Shown here one piece after another: positions 48,242-58,385 of a stretch of 64,000 bases of DNA. The stretch lies in NCBI GenBank assembly GCA_035548495.1, contig DASZSV010000076.1:1-64000 (forward strand), read 5' to 3'. Both the position numbers and the translations under genes were made by a program. Positions within the stretch are counted from its first letter, which is position 1; each line of letters starts with the position of its first letter. This stretch comes from CAILZL01 sp035548495 (GTDB taxonomy: Bacteria; Pseudomonadota; Gammaproteobacteria; Steroidobacterales; Steroidobacteraceae). The notes below the pieces were generated by a model. The model searched no databases. It was not told the origin of the DNA and saw only the letters and a list, made by a program, of their open reading frames with translations.

Positions 48242-48993
48242 TCAGCTCGTCCATTGAAATCCAATGTAATACGATGACACATTGGTCTGTGCCACGTTCT
48301 GCAAACCACGGCCCGCGGAAAACAGCAGGTGGTAATGGTCCGTGAAATCGAACACACCGCCTGCATTGAAGCCGGAACTTGCCTCACTCATGCCTGCTGT
48401 TTCATGAAACAGTTCTGCGCCGAGTACCAGGCGGTGTGTCAGTTGTCGTTGTATCAACCTCCCATAAACCAGTGATTGTCGCTGCTGTCGCCGGGCGTGA
48501 ACCAGTATCCGCCACCACCATACATCGTCCAGTCACCAATACTTTTTTGAACCCATACAGGAATGAACAACTGCGCGTGTCCTGCGCCTAGATTCCGCTC
48601 AGCATTGCCGGTGGGCAATTCGACAAGCGGGAACACACCTGCCTGCGGCCGCCAGCCATGATCATCTTCCTGAACAAACCGGTACTTGATGCCAAGTTCG
48701 GTATCGCCATATCCTGCATGTCTTTCTGATTGTTGATCATAGGCGAGCGGCGCAATGAGATGTAATTGCACATCGGGAACAACGCCATAATTCACTTCCA
48801 CTGCGGGAATCACGCCACTGCTTTCATCACTGACATGATTTCCGTTTGCAAAGCCATACACTTCCCAATGCCGGTACTCGACCGGTTCAGGATCGTCAGT
48901 TTGAAAGGGCGGGCCGGCGAATGACACTGCCGGCACGACGCACAACATCAATGCCAGCTGTGACCACGAAAGAGAGCGATGCGCAACCAGCAT
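48242..48993 (-). pseudogene. Outer-membrane beta-barrel protein gene with frameshift
   Basis: Reads as a signal-bearing barrel protein similar to the phenol-degradation MetA-like/putative outer-membrane family (PF13557). From 48993 (after GGGAG) MLVAHRSLSWSQLALML begins a signal ending SFAG, and the frame continues to DNHWFMGG, where a stop occurs near 48454. The next frame continues sensibly as IQRQLTHRLVLGAELFHETAG to YYIGFQWTS. One missing base in or beside the GGG near 48462 would rejoin them. It could be a real pseudogene or a sequencing error. Divergent from chrA. Confidence 0.8.
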
Positions 48994-49068
48994 GTCTGAT
49001 ACTCCCTGAAAAACCGGATGTTCATGATAGTATCTCATGACGATAACGACCCACGACTATATGATTCG

Positions 49069-50283
49069 ATGAGTGAGTCCAGTCCAGCAATCATCAATGC
49101 ATCCCGGCACAGCGCCCTGGAAGTGTTTCTGGCCTTCCTGCGTCTGGGGTGTATCAGTTTTGGTGGCCCCGTTGCGCATCTCAGTTATTTCCGGGAAGAG
49201 TTTGTGGCACGCAGGGGCTGGTTGAACGAGCATAGTTATGCTGATCTTGTCGCCCTGTGCCAATTCCTGCCCGGCCCTGCCAGCAGCCAAGTGGGCATTG
49301 GATTAGGCCTGTTCCGAAGTGGTTTGAGCGGTGCAGTGGCGGCATGGCTTGGATTCACGTTACCTTCAGCGGTTTTGTTGGTGATCTTTGGTTTGCTTTT
49401 ACGTCAGTCGGGTCTTCACACCGACGCTGCGTGGCTGCATGGATTGAAAGTTATGGCCGTTGCCGTGGTTGCTCAAGCGGTGTGGGCCATGGGCCGCAGT
49501 TTGTGTCCGGATCGTTCACGTGCAACACTGGCCTTGTTGTCAGCAATGCTGGTGAGTGTATTACCCAGTGCATGGACACCCATTGGCGTCATTGTGTTGG
49601 GCGCATTGATCGGCCGCATGTGGCTGCGACCGCAACAGGCATTACCACATGCTCCATTTCCCATCCAGTTCAGTAAACGCGTTGGCGTGATATTGCTGAC
49701 CACTACAATAGCGCTGCTGATTGGATTGCCATGGGTCGCTCATGAATCCGGCAATCAAGCAGTGCAACTGTTCGACCGTTTTTTCAGGGCAGGTGCCCTG
49801 GTGTTTGGCGGCGGTCATGTCGTGTTGCCGGTGCTGCAAACAGAAGTCGTTGCACCGGGCTGGGTGTCCAATCAAACCTTTCTTGCCGGATATGGTGCTG
49901 CGCAAGCCATACCCGGTCCCTTGTTCACTTTCGCCGCATATCTGGGCGCCGTGTCATCCGCTTTACCCAACGGCTGGCCAGGTGCCGCAATTGCATTGGT
50001 AGCAATATTTTTGCCGGGCTTTCTGCTGGTGCTTGCCATGCTGCCACTATGGGATGTGGCAAGGGTTCATCCATCCATGCAACAGGCGGTGATGGGTATC
50101 AATGCTGCTGTTGTCGGATTGTTGCTTGCCGCCCTGTACAATCCTGTGTGGACCAGCGCCATTCACACCTCTGCGGATTTTGCACTGGCATTGATGGCGT
50201 TCATGCTTCTGGTCTTCTGGAAAGTGCCCCCGTGGCTGGTGGCCATCGCTTGCGCGCTTGCCGGAGCATCTGGATGGCTTTGA
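49069..50283 (+). CDS. chrA: Chromate transporter ChrA
   Basis: A 404-residue two-domain CHR-superfamily protein exporting chromate across the inner membrane. Duplicated CHR domains show FLRLGCISFGGPVAHLSYFREEFV in the first half and FRAGALVFGGGHVVLPVLQTEVV in the second, each followed by a GPA/GPL-type motif (FLPGPASSQVG, QAIPGPLFTF), with about 10-12 membrane segments. I start at 49069 (MSESSPAII); the frame extends to 49018, overlapping the divergent gene start. Next to other efflux genes, so a metal-resistance role is natural. Confidence 0.92.
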   Translation: MSESSPAIINASRHSALEVFLAFLRLGCISFGGPVAHLSYFREEFVARRGWLNEHSYADLVALCQFLPGPASSQVGIGLGLFRSGLSGAVAAWLGFTLPSAVLLVIFGLLLRQSGLHTDAAWLHGLKVMAVAVVAQAVWAMGRSLCPDRSRATLALLSAMLVSVLPSAWTPIGVIVLGALIGRMWLRPQQALPHAPFPIQFSKRVGVILLTTTIALLIGLPWVAHESGNQAVQLFDRFFRAGALVFGGGHVVLPVLQTEVVAPGWVSNQTFLAGYGAAQAIPGPLFTFAAYLGAVSSALPNGWPGAAIALVAIFLPGFLLVLAMLPLWDVARVHPSMQQAVMGINAAVVGLLLAALYNPVWTSAIHTSADFALALMAFMLLVFWKVPPWLVAIACALAGASGWL

Positions 50284-50301
50284 ACAACATGCGTTGAACC
50301 G

Positions 50302-50409
50302 TCAATCACATTCACGGCATTCACTATCGGTTACGTCGGTGTGTTCTCGCTCATCATCAACGACATGCTCAAGTCGCTGGTCTTTGGACGCATGCGACAG
50401 GCAGATTAG
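50302..50409 (+). pseudogene. Possible C-terminal remnant of a membrane protein gene
   Basis: In the 300-bp gap after chrA, and in the chrA frame after its stop, the sequence reads TAFTIGYVGVFSLIIND then MLKSLVFGRMRQAD and stops. This is a plausible last transmembrane helix and basic tail, as in P-type ATPase-like ends, with no start. It may be the tail of a deleted transporter gene. The rest of the gap shows nothing. Confidence 0.3.
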
Positions 50410-50586
50410 AGATGTTTCCTGCGATACTGGCAAAAGATGCAAGCCTTTCTCCCGCCAGAAGAATTCTGGGTTATCCGGCATGGCATCAGGATGACCAGCA
50501 TGGCGGCCGCACAATGACACGTTGATTCGGGATAACCGTAGCTGATGCTTACGATTTTCTTACGCGAGGATTGATATAGTAGTTGA

Positions 50587-51267
50587 ATGAATATCCTGCT
50601 CATCGAGGACAACCGCGACCTGGCTGCCAACATCGGCGAGTTTCTGACCTCTCGCGACGTCATCGTGGATTATGCATACGATGGATCAAGCGGTCTGCAT
50701 CTGGCCACGGTCAATGCATATGATGCAGTGATCCTCGATCTGAATCTGCCTGGCATGGATGGCATTACATTGTGTCAGCGGCTGCGGGGAGGCCTTCGCC
50801 GCAATCTTCCGGTGCTGATGCTGACTGCACGCGATACCGAGCAGGACAAGCTGATGGGCTTTGACGCCGGCGCGGATGACTACCTTACCAAACCTTTCTC
50901 CCTGCTTGAATTGTTCGCCCGCCTGAAAGCAATGCAACGCCGCCATTCGGCAGTAAATGGTTTGCTGGAAATTGCCGACCTGAGTTTCGACACGAATACA
51001 AAAGTGGTGCGGCGCGCCGGCCGGTCGATTGAACTGACACCCATCGGCCTGCGTTTGCTTGAACAGTTGATGCTTGCCTCGCCCGGGCTGGTGACGCGTG
51101 CACAAATCGAACGCACCGTGTGGGGCGATGACCCGCCACAAAGCGACGCTGCACTGCGCGGTCATATTCACGCATTGCGTGCTGCCATAGATGCGGACAG
51201 TGAGCGCAAGCTGTTGCACACGGTTCACGGCACCGGCTACCGGTTGTCACTTGATGATGCGCTCTAG
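50587..51267 (+). CDS. OmpR-family response regulator
   Basis: A 226-residue response regulator. The receiver domain (1-115) has acidic residues in IEDNRD, phospho-Asp in VILDLNLPGMDG near 52, T in MLTARD and K in YLTKPFS near 101. The winged-helix domain (about 130-225) ends HGTGYRLSL. The histidine kinase starts inside its last codons and the efflux genes follow, so it probably activates the TolC-adaptor-RND set. The order RR then HK then pump is typical of metal or antibiotic efflux systems. Confidence 0.94.
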   Translation: MNILLIEDNRDLAANIGEFLTSRDVIVDYAYDGSSGLHLATVNAYDAVILDLNLPGMDGITLCQRLRGGLRRNLPVLMLTARDTEQDKLMGFDAGADDYLTKPFSLLELFARLKAMQRRHSAVNGLLEIADLSFDTNTKVVRRAGRSIELTPIGLRLLEQLMLASPGLVTRAQIERTVWGDDPPQSDAALRGHIHALRAAIDADSERKLLHTVHGTGYRLSLDDAL

Positions 51268-52537
51268 TCTCACACTGCGGTCACGCTTTCTGTTTGCCAT
51301 GCTGGCTGTGGTGCTGCTGCTGTGTGTAACGTTCGGCCTGACAGTGCATCGCTTCATCGAGATACTTGAAGATGAATTGCTGCATCAGACGCTGGTGCGC
51401 GAGATGCAGGACTTTGCGCGTGATTACTCCGTTAACCCGCAGACCATGCCGCCATCCACCGGTGAATTGAGCGGCTACATTGTGCAGCGTGGACAAGTTG
51501 CGGCTGATCTGCCACAGGCATTGCGGAATCTTGCCACCGGATTTCATGAAGACATTGTGATCAATGACAGGAACTACTACGTTGCCCGGCAGGATGTATC
51601 CGGGTCGGCACTGTATCTGTTGCTGGATACAGAGCGTGTTGAAGCCATTGAAACAGAAGTAACCACGGTGGCGGTAATCAGTGGATTGATTGCAGTGGCG
51701 CTTGCCGCGCTACTCGCCATGATGCTGACGCGCACCGTAATGCGGCCTGTCACAGCACTGGCCACGAATGTTGCAGAACTTGACCCCCGCCGTCGCGGGT
51801 TGCGGCTGCGTGGAACATTTGCTGATCGTGAGATCGGTGTTATTGCCACGGCATTCGATGATTATCTCGCACGTCTTGATCAGGTACTGGAACGGGAGCA
51901 GGCCTTCACCGAAGATGCCAGTCATGAGTTGCGGACTCCATTGTCCATCATTGACAGTGCAGCACAATTGCTTGACGAAGAAAAACAACTGTCCACGCAA
52001 GGCCGCGAACGGCTGGTCCGCATCCGGCGTGCATGCGGACAGATGCAGTCGTTGATTGATGCGTTGCTGTTTCTGGCGCGTGAACAGAATGCCGGTGCTG
52101 CACAACCGTGCGCACTGGACGAAATTGTAGGCGAGGCTGCTGATATCGCACGCAGCATGACGGCCGGAAAAAATATCAGCATTGACGTGCAGGTCGAACC
52201 CGTGACGGTCACCGCGCCTCCGGGTATGGCGGCCAGCGTCGTCAACAATCTGGTGCTTAATGCAGTGAACTTCACACAGCAAGGCTTGATCGAGATCAGG
52301 CTCGCATCTACAGGACTGACAGTACGCGATACGGGTGCGGGCATTGCACCCACCGACCTCGCACATATTTTCGAACGCCGTTATCGCGGAATGCAAAGCC
52401 GCGGACTGGGTCTGGGTCTGTACCTCGTAAGCCGCATGTGTCAACACCTTGGCTGGCACATCGAAGCTGACAGCACTCAGGGTATGGGCACCAGCTTTGT
52501 CATTACCTTCTCCGCCGCCGGGAACAGCGACGCATGA
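51254..52537 (+). CDS. Sensor histidine kinase
   Basis: A 427-residue inner-membrane kinase. I start at the ATG 51254, which overlaps the regulator stop by 14 bp; the frame runs back to 51191. Two transmembrane helices (about 12-32 and 138-158) flank a periplasmic sensor of about 105 residues. Then a HAMP-like linker, HisKA with the phospho-His in DASHELRTPLS near 225, N-box VVNNLVLNAVNFT, G1 VRDTGAGIAP and G2 RGLGLGLYLVS. The sensor is short and gives no clue to the signal. Its stop overlaps the TolC-like gene start. Confidence 0.93.
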   Translation: MMRSSLTLRSRFLFAMLAVVLLLCVTFGLTVHRFIEILEDELLHQTLVREMQDFARDYSVNPQTMPPSTGELSGYIVQRGQVAADLPQALRNLATGFHEDIVINDRNYYVARQDVSGSALYLLLDTERVEAIETEVTTVAVISGLIAVALAALLAMMLTRTVMRPVTALATNVAELDPRRRGLRLRGTFADREIGVIATAFDDYLARLDQVLEREQAFTEDASHELRTPLSIIDSAAQLLDEEKQLSTQGRERLVRIRRACGQMQSLIDALLFLAREQNAGAAQPCALDEIVGEAADIARSMTAGKNISIDVQVEPVTVTAPPGMAASVVNNLVLNAVNFTQQGLIEIRLASTGLTVRDTGAGIAPTDLAHIFERRYRGMQSRGLGLGLYLVSRMCQHLGWHIEADSTQGMGTSFVITFSAAGNSDA

Positions 52538-53817
52538 ACAAATCCACTGCAGACCGGCTTTGTTGTCTGATGATTTTCGTGCTGGCTTTATCAGTACCAG
52601 CAGCCACCATCGCACAGCAATCATCATCCGGCGCCGCGTCGCTGACACTGGATGAAGCCCTTGCAGAAGCGCGCAATGCCAATATGCAATTGCCGGAAGC
52701 ACGGTTCAGAGTGGAACAGGCGCTTGCGCGCGTGCGTGAAGCAAGCGGCGAACGGTATCCGAAGCTGTCCATTGAAGGTGATTTGCATGGCGGCACACCA
52801 CAAACCTATGCCAGCGATGACGCAATGGGCCGTGTGTTGCTGCAAACACCGATCTATACCGGCGGAGAGTTGCGCGCCAATATCGATCGCAGTCATGCTG
52901 AAGCGGAATCGTCGCTTGCCGGTTATCAGATTTCAATCAAGGAAGTTGATCGTGCGGTGCGCATTACCTATGCCCGGATGCTGCGTGACGAAGCAACATT
53001 GGCACTGCGCGAACGCGCTATTGCTCGTTTGCAGGCTTACTTCATTGTGGTGCGTGCACGTCAAGCCGCCGGTCAGGGCATTGCTGCCGATGTGCTGCGC
53101 ACGCAGCAACGGCTCACCAGCGCACAAGCCGATCTTGCATCGGCGCAACTGGACCTGGATCAGGACAGCATGACATTGAATGATTTGCTGGGCCGTGCGC
53201 CGGAGGAACCGTTGTCCATTGCAGCAGTGCCTGATCCAGAGCCATCGCGAACGTCAGCAAGGCAGCCCTGGCTTGTAATCCCTGATGTTTCACAATCAGA
53301 TGCCGATGTGCGCGCCGGCCAGGCCGGACTTCAGGCAGCACGCGCAGGGCGCAAACCGCATGTGTCGCTCGAAGCAGATGTTGGGGCGCAATCATATGGG
53401 TCCGGTCCTGCACCGCTTAATAATGGCACAGGCACCGGTGCTCAGGTGTTGCTGAAATTTTCGGTGCCGCTATGGGACAACGGCATTTCCCGCGCACGCA
53501 TGGATGAAGCACAGGCAGCATTGGGTGAAGCGCGTCAACACAAGATGATTGTCGAACGCACAGCGCGTCTGGCATGGATGCAGGCCGCGGGCAGCATTGA
53601 CACTCTTTACAATGAATATCGGGCGTTGCGTGCATCTGCATCCACGGCACGCGACGCCAGTCTGCAAGCTGAGAGTTTGTACCGCGGCGGGCAGGGCACA
53701 ACACTGGAGGTACTCGATGCATATGATGCATGGCTGCAAGCCAATCAGGCGTTGCTGGATGTGATTTACAAATACCATGTTGCGCAAGCGGACATGGAAA
53801 GGTGGGGAACCCCATGA
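52534..53817 (+). CDS. TolC-family outer-membrane efflux protein
   Basis: A 427-residue outer-membrane channel. Signal peptide 1-29, then the two long helical repeats of the OEP family (LTLDEALAEARNANMQLPEARFR, and LDAYDAWLQANQALLDVIYKYH at the end) separated by barrel strands. It exports substrates handed over by the adaptor and RND pump. ATGA overlaps with both neighbours show one translationally coupled operon. It is slightly short for TolC, normal for CusC/CzcC-like members. Substrate unknown. Confidence 0.92.
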   Translation: MNKSTADRLCCLMIFVLALSVPAATIAQQSSSGAASLTLDEALAEARNANMQLPEARFRVEQALARVREASGERYPKLSIEGDLHGGTPQTYASDDAMGRVLLQTPIYTGGELRANIDRSHAEAESSLAGYQISIKEVDRAVRITYARMLRDEATLALRERAIARLQAYFIVVRARQAAGQGIAADVLRTQQRLTSAQADLASAQLDLDQDSMTLNDLLGRAPEEPLSIAAVPDPEPSRTSARQPWLVIPDVSQSDADVRAGQAGLQAARAGRKPHVSLEADVGAQSYGSGPAPLNNGTGTGAQVLLKFSVPLWDNGISRARMDEAQAALGEARQHKMIVERTARLAWMQAAGSIDTLYNEYRALRASASTARDASLQAESLYRGGQGTTLEVLDAYDAWLQANQALLDVIYKYHVAQADMERWGTP

Positions 53818-54839
53818 ACTGCCTCTTTGTCCGGAACAAACTTTTGATGTGTGCCGTGCTCGTTGCCGGTTCGCTGTTTGCAGCGTGCACACATAACAAT
53901 GACTCCAGCAGCGAACCATCAAATGCAGCGGTTGCTGATCACGGCAACAGTACGGCAACGCACGTGCCAGTGCATGTTGCTGCGGTCAGTCGTGAAAGCG
54001 TGGCGGTGATCATTGCTGCACCGGGTCACACCGATGCATTGCGTCAGGAGCGTATCCGCGCGCCCTTTGCAAGCCGATTGATTGCACTGAACGTGGCGGA
54101 TGGCGACCATGTCAGCAAAGGTGAGAAGGTTGCAATCGTGTTGTCGAAGAACAGTGCCGCTGCACTTGCCGGTGCTGAACAAATGCTGGCATCGGCACAC
54201 AGTGATGCTGACAAGGCGGATGCACAACGTGCAGTGCAACTGGCACGCAGTCATCTTGTGCAGCAGACGCTCAATGCGCCTTCCGATGGCGTGGTGTTGT
54301 CGCATGCTGCTGAAACCGGTGATTATGTGGATGAGGGAGAAATACTGGTAACGCTGGCGGATGCGAGCTCGGTGTACTTCAATGCACAGGTATCACAGGG
54401 TGATGTCGATCGTGTTCGCGCCGGGCAGACAGCGCACATTGATGTTCCGGCACTCAGTGCGCAAGCCATTGATGCCACGGTTCATGGACATCTGCCGGTG
54501 GCATCAAGTCAGGATTTCAGTGCGCCCGTGCGTCTGGATTTCTCCGCGAAACATCCGGTCATGCAAGTGGGCCTGTTTGGCATCGCGCACATCATCGTCG
54601 CACAACATGCCAATGCCACGGTCATTCCGGCTAGCGCGATTCTGCGCGACGATGTCAATGGTGTATCACGCATTGCCATCATCGACGCCGGTGTGGCGCA
54701 CTGGCTCACGGTGGAGACGGGCACGCAGCAGGGTGATCGTGTTGAAATTCTGCAACCTGCCATCGATACAGGTACGTCAGTCATTGTTGATGGACAGGTT
54801 GGATTGCCCGAAGGTGCCAGGGCGGTGGTGCAGCAGTGA
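53814..54839 (+). CDS. RND efflux membrane fusion lipoprotein
   Basis: A 341-residue periplasmic adaptor. The ATG at 53814 overlaps the TolC-like stop; MNCLFVRNKLLM leads to a lipobox ending LFAAC (Cys25). The HlyD-like core shows a barrel-sandwich hybrid (VNAPSDGVVLSHAAETGDYVDEGEILVTL) with a short hairpin and a beta-barrel with membrane-proximal domain (RVEILQPAIDTGTSVIVDGQVGLPEGARAVV). It bridges the RND pump and the TolC-like channel. The RND gene begins with a GTG overlapping its stop. Confidence 0.9.
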   Translation: MNCLFVRNKLLMCAVLVAGSLFAACTHNNDSSSEPSNAAVADHGNSTATHVPVHVAAVSRESVAVIIAAPGHTDALRQERIRAPFASRLIALNVADGDHVSKGEKVAIVLSKNSAAALAGAEQMLASAHSDADKADAQRAVQLARSHLVQQTLNAPSDGVVLSHAAETGDYVDEGEILVTLADASSVYFNAQVSQGDVDRVRAGQTAHIDVPALSAQAIDATVHGHLPVASSQDFSAPVRLDFSAKHPVMQVGLFGIAHIIVAQHANATVIPASAILRDDVNGVSRIAIIDAGVAHWLTVETGTQQGDRVEILQPAIDTGTSVIVDGQVGLPEGARAVVQQ

Positions 54840-57800
54840 ACATCATTGAACGAATACGACAGCGGCCACACGCCATCTTCGGCGTGCTGATACTGGTTGC
54901 CATTGCCGGTGTTTATTTTGTCAGACAATTGCCGTCATCCATTTTTCCTTCCGTCACATTTCCAATCGTCAAAGTGATTGCCGACGCCGGTGAGGAACCG
55001 GCAGCCCGCATGATGCCCACGGTGACAAGACCGCTGGAAGAAGCCATTCGCCGTGTACCGGGCGTGACACTGGTGCGATCCATCACTTCGCGTGGTTCAT
55101 CAGAGTTGTCCGCTGAATTCAATTGGGGCACGGACATGCAGGTTGCGCTTCAACGCGTGCAGAGTGAAACCCAGCGCATCAAGCCTGATCTGCCTGCTGA
55201 TACGCGCATTGATGTGGAATGGATGGATACTTCCATCTTTCCCATTCTTGGCTATGCATTGACGTCGGACACATTGACGCAAGCGCAGCTGTGGGAGTTG
55301 GCGGAATACACCATCAAGCCAGCACTGCTTAACATTGACGGTGTGTCGCAAATTCAGGTGCAGGGCGGCCGGCAACGCGAGTTTCAGATAAGGTTGAACG
55401 CCAGTGCATTGCAAGGAAGGGGTTTATCCGCTGCCGATGTGGTGGCAGCGGTGCGCGCCAACAACACCGTACTGTCTGCAGGACTGACAGAACGTAATCA
55501 TGAATTGTATCTCGCACTGGTTACCGGCCGGGTTCATGGCATCGAAGGACTGTCGGACATTTCGGTGCCCGTCAGAACAGGTCCACCCGCAACACTATCC
55601 GACCTCGGTGAACTGTCGGTCGAGAATGAAGTGTCCTACATTCGTACCACCGCCAATGGCAAACCGGCGGTGTTGATCAATGTCATTCGTCAGCCCTCTG
55701 CCAATACCGTGGCCATCGCACAAGCAGTGCAGAAGTTGCTTCAGCAACAGCCGCAACTTTTGCCCGCTGGTGCGACATGGACAACCTTCTACGACCAGGC
55801 ACGATTTGTTGCGAGTTCGGTGCAAGGTACCGAGGACGCAGTGCTTATCGGTGTGGCGCTGGCTGCCTGTGTGTTGCTGGTATTTCTGCGGCGCTGGTGG
55901 CCAACGCTGGTCGCCACTGCGGCGATTCCTTTCACCGTGGCCATTGTCAGTCTGTTTCTTGGCGCCGCGAATCAAACCATTAATCTCATGACACTTGCAG
56001 GCATCGCAGCGGCACTGGGCCTGATTGCCGATGATGCCATTGTGGTTGTTGAAGACATTGAACGCCATCGTGAAGCGGGTGTGGCGGATCCTGCTGGCAC
56101 AGCATTGGGCAAACTGTTTCCGGCACTGGCCGGTTCCAGCCTTTCCACTGTGATCATCTTTCTGCCGTTCGCCTTTCTGCCCGGCATCACCGGTGCATTT
56201 TTCAAACCGCTGGCGCTGACCATGTCGATTGCACTCATTGCATCGTTTGTCATATGCGTTGTTGCCATACCGCTGGCGATGAGCGGCACTGCGTCACATC
56301 AACCGGCAGTTGCACCTGAAGATCATTTGATGTCCGCTGCCTTTCAATTTTCCATCTGGCAACGAATCGTGAGGCATCTGGATGCGATGTACGTGCGCAT
56401 TGCAGATGTTTTCGTTGAGCATGGATCAGTTGCTGCGACGGGTCTTGTGTTGTTGGCCATTGCAGGCGGATTGCTGTATCGCCAGACTGGCACTGACTTT
56501 CTGCCTTCCATGGATGAAGGTTCAATCATCATGGATTACTGGACGCCACCCGGCACATCTCTCACTGACACTGATGCGATGCTGAATCATGCGGAAAAAG
56601 TCATCATGTCGCTGCCCGATGTCGCAAGCTATTCACGGCGTACCGGCACGCAGCTTGGCTTTTTCATCACCGAGCCGAATCGCGGCGATTACGTTATCAA
56701 TCTGAAACCACGCAGCCAGCGGCGCGATGTGGATGAAGTGATTGATGCATTGCGCAGCCGCATCGCGGAAATAGAACCCGCTTTGCGTACTGACTTCGGT
56801 CAGCTTATCGAAGACAACCTTGGCGATCTCACTGGTGGCGAACCGCAACCCATCGACATCAAGATTTTCGGCAGCGACGAACTCCTGCTTGAACAGAAGG
56901 CCAGACAGATTGCTGCAATTGTCAGTGATACACCTGGTATTGAAGACACATTCGATGGCATCACCATTGCTGGTCCCGCATTGAACATTCATGTGAATGC
57001 GCCGGCCGCGGCGCGTTTCGGACTGACCACTGAAGAAGTGCACGCACAGGTTGAACCGGCCATCACCGGCACAGTTGCAGACAAGGTTCGCGTTGGTGAT
57101 CGAACTTACGATGTGCGCATACTGCAATCACGGCAAGACCCGCTTGGTGATTTGCGCATCCGGGCAGGAACCGCATTGTTGCCATTACATGAGGTGGCCA
57201 GCATTGACACCGGCACGCCTGAAACAGAAATTGACCGCGAAAACCTGAATACCTATGTTGGTGTAACGGCACGACTGTCCGGCCGTGATCTTGGCAGCAC
57301 CATTACAGAGATTCGCAATCGTATCGACCGCGAGGTGCAGCTTGCACCCGGCATGTCGATCCGTTTCGGCGGACAGTATCAGCAGCAGCAACAGTCATTT
57401 CAGAACCTTCTTTATGTGCTCATCGCAGCATTGATACTGGTTTCACTGGTGGTGTTGTTCGCATTCGAGGACTGGCGTGCGCCTGTGGTGATATCGTTGT
57501 GTGCCATCGCGGTGCTCCCCGGTGCACTGGGGGCGCTGTTACTGACAGGAAAGACGCTGAATGTATCGAGTTATGTCGGCGCCATCATGATGGTGGGCAT
57601 GGTGGCGGAGAATGCCATGTTCGTCATCAATGAAGCCCGCTTCGGGCTTCGCGAAGGATTGACGGTTCATGAAGCATGGAAACGTGCTGCGCAACGTCGA
57701 TTGCGGCCGGTGCTTATGACGGTATTCGCCACCGGCTTTGCATTGATGCCTCTTGCATTGGCGATGGGTGCAGGTTCGCAACTGATGCAGCCCCTGGCGA

Positions 57801-57904
57801 TCGCTGTCATTGGTGGCTTTATATTGTCGGCACCCATTGTGCTGTTGTTGTTGCCGGGTCTGTACCGCCTGCTTGATCCACACGGACAGCTGCGTGGTAC
57901 ATGA
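54836..57904 (+). CDS. RND efflux transporter permease
   Basis: A 1022-residue inner-membrane proton-driven pump (AcrB/CusA superfamily), full length, start GTG at 54836 overlapping the adaptor stop. N-terminal helix PHAIFGVLILVAIAGVYFVRQLPSSIFP, two large periplasmic loops and two sets of six helices; helix IV carries GLIADDAIVVVEDIERH with the acidic relay and the repeat GMVAENAMFVINEARFG near 920. The mix of HAE and HME features leaves the substrate open; proximity to CzcD and ChrA genes suggests metals, but a drug role is as likely. Confidence 0.92.
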   Translation: MNIIERIRQRPHAIFGVLILVAIAGVYFVRQLPSSIFPSVTFPIVKVIADAGEEPAARMMPTVTRPLEEAIRRVPGVTLVRSITSRGSSELSAEFNWGTDMQVALQRVQSETQRIKPDLPADTRIDVEWMDTSIFPILGYALTSDTLTQAQLWELAEYTIKPALLNIDGVSQIQVQGGRQREFQIRLNASALQGRGLSAADVVAAVRANNTVLSAGLTERNHELYLALVTGRVHGIEGLSDISVPVRTGPPATLSDLGELSVENEVSYIRTTANGKPAVLINVIRQPSANTVAIAQAVQKLLQQQPQLLPAGATWTTFYDQARFVASSVQGTEDAVLIGVALAACVLLVFLRRWWPTLVATAAIPFTVAIVSLFLGAANQTINLMTLAGIAAALGLIADDAIVVVEDIERHREAGVADPAGTALGKLFPALAGSSLSTVIIFLPFAFLPGITGAFFKPLALTMSIALIASFVICVVAIPLAMSGTASHQPAVAPEDHLMSAAFQFSIWQRIVRHLDAMYVRIADVFVEHGSVAATGLVLLAIAGGLLYRQTGTDFLPSMDEGSIIMDYWTPPGTSLTDTDAMLNHAEKVIMSLPDVASYSRRTGTQLGFFITEPNRGDYVINLKPRSQRRDVDEVIDALRSRIAEIEPALRTDFGQLIEDNLGDLTGGEPQPIDIKIFGSDELLLEQKARQIAAIVSDTPGIEDTFDGITIAGPALNIHVNAPAAARFGLTTEEVHAQVEPAITGTVADKVRVGDRTYDVRILQSRQDPLGDLRIRAGTALLPLHEVASIDTGTPETEIDRENLNTYVGVTARLSGRDLGSTITEIRNRIDREVQLAPGMSIRFGGQYQQQQQSFQNLLYVLIAALILVSLVVLFAFEDWRAPVVISLCAIAVLPGALGALLLTGKTLNVSSYVGAIMMVGMVAENAMFVINEARFGLREGLTVHEAWKRAAQRRLRPVLMTVFATGFALMPLALAMGAGSQLMQPLAIAVIGGFILSAPIVLLLLPGLYRLLDPHGQLRGT

Positions 57905-57934
57905 TCATGGCATGAATAACCTGAGGAAACTCCG

Positions 57935-58366
57935 ATGAGAATGATTCATGGCTGGGTTCTTTTTGCGCTTGGTTCTGCATTTTTTGCTGGTTTGACGGCG
58001 ATTCTGGGCAAGATCGGCGTTACCGGCATCAACTCGAATCTTGCAACTTTGATTCGAACCATTGTCATTCTGTTGTTTACTGCGGTGCTGGTGGCGGCTC
58101 GCAGCGAATGGCAGAGTATTGCTTCCATTTCGACAAGAGCACTGGTGTTTCTTGTGTTGTCAGGGCTGGCGACCGGCGCTTCCTGGCTTTGTTATTACCG
58201 CGCGCTACAACTTGCACCAGCGTCAAGAGTGGCGCCCATTGACAAGTTAAGCGTTGTCATCGCAATTGTATTGGGCTTGCTTGTACTGAAGGAGCCCGTC
58301 AGCGCCAAATTGATCATCGGTGGAACGCTGATCGTGGCGGGCACTGTCATCATCGCCACCCTTTGA
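57935..58366 (+). CDS. Single-domain EamA/DMT-family transporter
   Basis: A 143-residue inner-membrane protein with one EamA domain of about five transmembrane segments (half the usual ten-helix DMT length), likely active as a dimer. LFALGSAFFAGLTAILGKIGV opens it and PIDKLSVVIAIVLGLLVLKEP is the signature of the C-terminal part. GAGGAAACTCCG precedes the ATG. It is 30 bp after the RND gene and could belong to the same transcript. Substrate unknown. Confidence 0.88.
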   Translation: MRMIHGWVLFALGSAFFAGLTAILGKIGVTGINSNLATLIRTIVILLFTAVLVAARSEWQSIASISTRALVFLVLSGLATGASWLCYYRALQLAPASRVAPIDKLSVVIAIVLGLLVLKEPVSAKLIIGGTLIVAGTVIIATL

Positions 58367-58385
58367 AGTGGTTGCGCCGGTGCGA

